DNA from: Sagittula salina
GTDB taxonomy: Bacteria > Pseudomonadota > Alphaproteobacteria > Rhodobacterales > Rhodobacteraceae
Reading direction: 5' to 3'
DNA length: 64,000 nucleotides
NCBI RefSeq assembly: GCF_017813235.1
Contig: NZ_JAGISH010000005.1
Span: 248,001 to 312,000 of the forward strand
Below are positions 60,384 to 64,000 of the stretch, piece by piece. Both the position numbers and the translations under genes were made by a program. A model generated the notes under the pieces. That model saw only the letters and a program-made list of their open reading frames with translations. It was not told the DNA's origin and did not search any database. Numbering within the stretch: the first letter of the stretch is position 1; every line of letters starts with the position of its first letter.

Positions 60384-60818
60384 TCAGTGCCCCATGATCA
60401 TCCCTTCGAGAGCATCGCGCTCCATCGCAAGTTCCGACAGCCGCGCCTTCACCGCGTCACCGATGGTGATCAGACCGACCATCATGCCATCCTCGACCAC
60501 CGGCATGTGGCGAAACCGCCCCTCTGTCATCTGCTGCAGCACCGCGTCGGCGCGGTCCGCGAGCGCGCATGTCACCAGTTTCGAGGTCATGAACTCCTCC
60601 ACAGGCGCATCCATCGCGGTAGCACCGCGCGCCGCCAGCGCCCGCACCACGTCGCGCTCCGACAGGATCCCCTGCGCGCGCGACCCGTCGTCCGAGACCA
60701 CGACCGTACCGATGCGTTTCTCCGACAGCATGGCCACCGCCTCGCGCATCCGGGTACCGGGCTTCACGGTGTAGACATCGTCGATGCCCTTGCTCTTCAG
60801 GATGTGCTGGACCTGCAT
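60384..60818 (-). CDS. Stand-alone CBS-pair protein
   Basis: A 144-aa protein made of two CBS motifs: DDVYTVKPGTRMREAVAMLS with RIGTVVVSDDGSRAQGILSE, and MTSKLVTCALADRADAVLQQ with RHMPVVEDGMMVGLITIGD. Stand-alone CBS pairs bind adenosine nucleotides and often regulate partner enzymes; the partner is unknown. ATG 60818 has AGGAGG 5 nt upstream. It is followed by the coaD upstream gap and preceded by the LysR gene on the same strand. Confidence 0.9.
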   Translation of the reverse strand: MQVQHILKSKGIDDVYTVKPGTRMREAVAMLSEKRIGTVVVSDDGSRAQGILSERDVVRALAARGATAMDAPVEEFMTSKLVTCALADRADAVLQQMTEGRFRHMPVVEDGMMVGLITIGDAVKARLSELAMERDALEGMIMGH

Positions 60819-60884
60819 GGTGCTCCTCCTATACAGCGGTATACAATCAGCGTCTGTCAGGTGCGACATCCTGTCAAGTAAACC

Positions 60885-61832
60885 CTAAGGATGGGTTACG
60901 CGCCCTTCGGCCATTGCGTCGACCGCCCCATTCGGACCCGTCTCCACCTGCGCCTCCAGACGCCCAAGCTCCGCGCGCATTCCCGCCACAAGCGCCTCCG
61001 CGAAACGGTTCATCCGCTCCAGCCGGCGGTCGTCCGCGTGCCGCACGAGGTGGAAAGTCCGCGTCAGGGACACGTCCTCCACCAACACCCGGCGCAACCC
61101 CGGCGCCAGCGGCAGGCTGAAGTCGTGCACCACGCCCAACCCGGCCCCCTGCCGCAGCCAGTGGAACTGCACCGCGACGGAATTCGACCCAAGCGGCACG
61201 CGGGTCAGCCCCAGCTCCGCCATGTAGTCCAGTTCCTTGTCAAAGATCATGTCCTGTATGTAGCCCACCAACCGGTGTCCCTTCAGATCGGCACGGCTTC
61301 GGATCGGAGCGTGCTGCGCGAGGTAGACATCGCTCGCCGCCAGATGCAGGCGGTAATCGGCGATCTTCTGCACCACGAAACGGCCCGCCGTCGGGCGCGA
61401 GACGGTGACCGCCATGTCCGCCTCCCGGCGGCTCAGGTTCACCAGACGTGGCAGGGCGACGATCTGTACTTCCAGCTCCGGGTTGGCCTCCGCGATGCGG
61501 GCGCAGACCTGCGGCAGCAGGAAGTTCGCGCAGCCGTCCGGAGCGCCAATGCGGATCTGCCCCGACAGCCCTTCGGACCGGCCCCGCACCGCCTCCGCCG
61601 CCATCAGGGCGGCCTGCTCCGCCGCCTCCGCGTGGGCGACCAGCCGCGCGCCAGCCTCTGTCAGCGCATAGCCTTGGGGGGATTTCACGAAGAGCGGCGT
61701 GCCCAGCCCCTGCTCCAGCCGGGCCACGCGCCGCCCCACTGTGGCGGGGTCCATCCGCAGCGCCTTGCCCGCCGCAGACAGGCTTTCGCCACGCGCCACA
61801 CCGAGGAATACCCGCAAGTCATCCCAGTCCAT
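60885..61832 (-). CDS. LysR-family transcriptional regulator
   Basis: A 315-aa regulator. The N-terminal winged helix-turn-helix (DWDDLRVFLGVARGESLSAA ... DPATVGRRVARLEQGLG) is typical. The C-terminal co-inducer domain starts IRIGAPDGCANFLLPQVCAR. The start is ATG 61832 with AGGGG 5 nt upstream, rather than GTG 61838. It is divergent from mmsA, and two GCAAA/TTTGC palindromes lie in the 102-nt gap. LysR proteins usually control the divergent gene, so mmsA and valine or propionate breakdown are the likely target. Confidence 0.9.
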   Translation of the reverse strand: MDWDDLRVFLGVARGESLSAAGKALRMDPATVGRRVARLEQGLGTPLFVKSPQGYALTEAGARLVAHAEAAEQAALMAAEAVRGRSEGLSGQIRIGAPDGCANFLLPQVCARIAEANPELEVQIVALPRLVNLSRREADMAVTVSRPTAGRFVVQKIADYRLHLAASDVYLAQHAPIRSRADLKGHRLVGYIQDMIFDKELDYMAELGLTRVPLGSNSVAVQFHWLRQGAGLGVVHDFSLPLAPGLRRVLVEDVSLTRTFHLVRHADDRRLERMNRFAEALVAGMRAELGRLEAQVETGPNGAVDAMAEGRVTHP

Positions 61833-61853
61833 CGCCACCCCTCATGCAAAAAC

Positions 61854-61897
61854 GCAAAGCCTCTTTGCCGGATTTCACCTGTGCGGCGCAAATTTGC
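61854..61897. promoter_or_regulatory. Two GCAAA/TTTGC palindromes between LysR gene and mmsA
   Basis: GCAAAG-CCT-CTTTGC (61854-61868) and GCAAATTTGC (61888-61897), 34 nt apart from start to start, in the divergent gap. Several further GCAAA half-sites lie next to them. Position and symmetry suit binding by the divergent LysR protein. Confidence 0.5.
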
Positions 61898-61934
61898 AAG
61901 GGTATGCTCCGCGCAAACGCAAGGAGGAGCCCTC

Positions 61935-63431
61935 ATGGAACTCACCAACTGGACCAACGGCGCACACGTCAAATCGACCAGCGGCCGTCACTCGGATGTC
62001 TTCAACCCCGCCACCGGCGAAGTGCAGGCGAAGACGCCGCTCTCCACCGTAGAGGAACTGAACGACGCCGTCGCCAAGGCCGCGGAGGCGCAAAAGGGTT
62101 GGGGCGCCACGAACCCGCAGCGCCGCGCCCGCGTCATGATGAAGTTCGGCGCGCTCATCAACGAACACATGGACGAACTGGCCGAGCTGGTGTCGCGCGA
62201 GCACGGCAAGACCCTGCCCGACGCGCGCGGCGACGTGCAGCGCGGGCTGGAGGTTGTGGAGGTCTGCATGGGCGCCCCCGCCATGCTGAAGGGCGAATTC
62301 ACCGACGATGGCGGTCCGGGGATCGACCTCTATTCCATGCGCCAGCCGCTCGGCGTGGTCGCGGGCATCACGCCCTTCAACTTCCCCGCCATGATCCCGC
62401 TGTGGAAAATGGCCCCGGCGCTGTCCTGCGGCAACGCCATGATCCTCAAGCCGTCGGAGCGTGTGCCCTCTACCGCGCTGCGCCTCGCGGAACTCCTGCA
62501 GGAAGCGGGTCTGCCCGACGGCGTGCTTCAGGTCGTGAACGGTGACAAGTCCGTGGTGGACGCGATCCTCGACAACGAGGACATCGCAGCCGTGGGCTTC
62601 GTGGGCTCCACGCCCATCGCGCAGTACATCTACGGTCGCGCCGCCACCAACGGCAAGCGCGCGCAGTGCTTCGGCGGCGCAAAGAACCACATGATCATCA
62701 TGCCCGACGCCGACATCGAAAAGGCCGCCGACGCGCTGGTGGGCGCGGGCTACGGCGCCGCGGGCGAGCGTTGCATGGCGATCTCCGTCGCCGTCCCGGT
62801 GGGCAAGGAAACCGCCGACAAGCTGATCGAGGCGCTGGTGCCGCGCGTCGAAAAGCTGAAGGTCGGCCCTTACACCTCCGAGGCGGACGTCGACTTCGGT
62901 CCGGTCATCACCGCGCAGGCGCGCGACCGCATCAATGGCCTGATCACCTCCGGCGTGGACCAGGGCGCGAAGCTACTGATCGACGGCCGCGACTTCAAGA
63001 TGCAGGGCTACGAGAACGGTTTCTTCTGCGGTCCGTCGCTGTTCGACGATGTGACACCCGAGATGGACATCTACCGCGAAGAGATCTTTGGCCCCGTCCT
63101 GTCGACCGTCCGCACAGAGACCTACGAGGACGCGCTGAACCTCGTGATCGACAACCCTTACGGTAATGGCACGGCCATCTATACGGCTGACGGCGACACT
63201 GCGCGCGACTTTGCGCATCGCGTCAACGTCGGCATGGTCGGCATCAATTTCCCGATCCCGGTGCCGCTGTCGTACCACACCTTTGGCGGCTGGAAGAAAT
63301 CAGCCTTTGGTGATCTGAACCAGTACGGACCCGACGCCTTCCGCTTCTATACGAAAACGAAGACCGTTACCGCGCGCTGGTTCTCCGGCATCAAGGAAGG
63401 CGGAGAGTTCAACTTCAAGCCGATGGACTGA
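61935..63431 (+). CDS. mmsA: CoA-acylating methylmalonate-semialdehyde dehydrogenase
   Basis: A 498-aa aldehyde dehydrogenase that converts methylmalonate semialdehyde to propionyl-CoA (or malonate semialdehyde to acetyl-CoA) in valine and myo-inositol breakdown. Catalytic Cys280 is in GAAGERCMAISVAV and Asn149 in GITPFNFPAMIP. The general-base glutamate of ordinary aldehyde dehydrogenases is absent (FGGAKNHMIIMPDAD), as expected for the CoA-acylating type. ATG 61935 has AAGGAGGAG upstream. It is followed by a terminator, so it is probably monocistronic. Confidence 0.94.
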   Translation: MELTNWTNGAHVKSTSGRHSDVFNPATGEVQAKTPLSTVEELNDAVAKAAEAQKGWGATNPQRRARVMMKFGALINEHMDELAELVSREHGKTLPDARGDVQRGLEVVEVCMGAPAMLKGEFTDDGGPGIDLYSMRQPLGVVAGITPFNFPAMIPLWKMAPALSCGNAMILKPSERVPSTALRLAELLQEAGLPDGVLQVVNGDKSVVDAILDNEDIAAVGFVGSTPIAQYIYGRAATNGKRAQCFGGAKNHMIIMPDADIEKAADALVGAGYGAAGERCMAISVAVPVGKETADKLIEALVPRVEKLKVGPYTSEADVDFGPVITAQARDRINGLITSGVDQGAKLLIDGRDFKMQGYENGFFCGPSLFDDVTPEMDIYREEIFGPVLSTVRTETYEDALNLVIDNPYGNGTAIYTADGDTARDFAHRVNVGMVGINFPIPVPLSYHTFGGWKKSAFGDLNQYGPDAFRFYTKTKTVTARWFSGIKEGGEFNFKPMD

Positions 63432-63776
63432 GCCCCTCCCCGCTGCGTGCTACGCCGCACCGAAAATGAAAGGGGCCGCCGCGTGCGGCCCTTTCTCGGA
63501 CCTGGATTTCATACGCGAATCACCGAATATGATGCAGATGCAGGTCTCAGTCTTGCGACTGCCCACAATGACGCTACGGCACCCTGAAACGCCTATCACG
63601 TGTCAAAGTCGATATTAACGCACTGAAAACGTGCGTCATTGACCGTTCGGCACCCATCGGCGGCCTTGATCGTCGCGTATCGACGTCAACAAGTACTATC
63701 CAAGCGCCAGCGATTGCCCGACACTGCTACGACAAACACCCGCCGGCCGCCGTGCCCCAAGCAACGGACCCCGTCG
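63432..63776. other. 345-nt gap between mmsA and the last gene
   Basis: It holds the mmsA terminator (63469-63494), a CAGTC/GACTG hairpin near 63550, and an ACGCAC/GTGCGT inverted repeat (63618-63623 with 63631-63636). TTGACC follows. No small gene was found on either strand. Confidence 0.5.
63469..63494 (+). terminator. Terminator after mmsA
   Basis: GGGCCGC/GCGGCCC stem (63473-63479 with 63485-63491) with flanking AAA/TTT pairing and a 5-nt loop. The U-tract is short (TTTC). It lies about 37 nt after the stop. Confidence 0.75.
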
Positions 63777-64000
63777 ATGCCCATCAACCTTACCGTGCAC
63801 CCGCATTCCTGCCTTGCCTATTACCGTCTGAGCGGCGTGCTCACCGTGGACGATTCCGCTCGGGCGCTGCGGGCATGGATCGACCATCCCGGATTTGAAC
63901 CGTCGCACGTCATGCTGATCGACATGTCCACCTGCGATGAGATCCGCGTCACCTTTCTTGGCATCGTGGTCGCCGTCGAACGGCTCCTGCCGGTCTTCGA
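63777..64000 (+). CDS. Unrecognised protein, truncated by window end
   Basis: An open frame from ATG 63777 runs off the window after 74 codons. The visible part has a beta-strand pattern (LAYYRLSGVLTVDDSARALR, HVMLIDMSTCDEIRVTFLGI). This is reminiscent of STAS/SpoIIAA-like domains, in which a strand with ID.S... is central. The ribosome binding site is weak (AACGGACC). The family cannot be assigned from this fragment. Confidence 0.55.
   Translation, partial: MPINLTVHPHSCLAYYRLSGVLTVDDSARALRAWIDHPGFEPSHVMLIDMSTCDEIRVTFLGIVVAVERLLPVF

Overview
The window looks like chromosomal DNA of an alphaproteobacterium of the Rhodobacterales (Roseobacter group). The reasons are high GC, core-gene order typical of that order (pyrH / frr-uppS-cdsA-dxr-rseP / bamA-ompH-fabZ-lpxA-lpxI-lpxB), a type I-secreted RTX protein ending in a Hint domain, DUF1127, many 4-nt ATGA/GTGA overlaps between genes, and small one-helix membrane proteins. 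All assignments come from reading the translations; no database search was run.

Layout. 1-6.5 kb: the tail of a VWA/CoxE-like protein, a dCache chemoreceptor, the transcription accessory protein Tex (probable TTG start) and an FAD/NAD(P)-binding protein. 6.5-21 kb: the envelope block on the minus strand: lpxB, lpxI, lpxA, fabZ, ompH/skp, bamA, then (after a 43-aa membrane protein and a perfect terminator) rseP, dxr, cdsA, uppS, a small unknown gene, frr and, beyond an inserted GlxA-type regulator, pyrH. 21-29.6 kb: miaA, an AraC-family regulator and a four-gene peptide-type ABC importer (Tat-exported binding protein, two permeases, one fused double ATPase). Two CATGTCGCTTT repeats 22 bp apart lie between the regulator and the importer.

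29.6-34.6 kb: a membrane protein with a weak PilZ-like domain, a lytic transglycosylase and ssb, then the most unusual locus. This is a 108-aa protein made almost entirely of six 16-residue tandem repeats, with a strong ribosome binding site and its own terminator. It faces an overlapping MFS exporter / DUF6065-like gene pair on the other strand. 34.9-43 kb: M50-CBS protease, aroB-aroK, a 49-aa membrane protein, a secreted helical-repeat protein, xerD, a metallophosphoesterase and a CNNM/CorC protein. 43-52 kb: DUF2254 protein, a dimethylglycine/sarcosine dehydrogenase-like flavoenzyme, a MobA-like nucleotidyltransferase, a lone receiver domain and a 1091-aa RTX-Hint protein.

52-53.2 kb is the longest gene-poor stretch, with possible gene debris next to tRNA-Leu(CAA). 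53.4-58.7 kb: DedA/YqaA, dsbB, PepSY, cytochrome b561, a membrane-tethered LuxR-type regulator, a 47-aa membrane protein, an array of four 11-bp repeats, gap with a LacI-type palindrome, DUF1275 and DUF1127. 58.8-64 kb: alpha/beta hydrolase, coaD, a CBS-pair protein, a LysR regulator divergent from mmsA, and the start of an unrecognised gene cut by the window end.

Most of the window is housekeeping: lipid A and outer-membrane assembly, isoprenoid and phospholipid precursors, nucleotide and aromatic biosynthesis, replication and recombination. No rRNA, CRISPR array, prophage or insertion sequence was seen. The best candidate for something undescribed is the 48-bp-repeat gene at 32.3-32.6 kb and its two neighbours.
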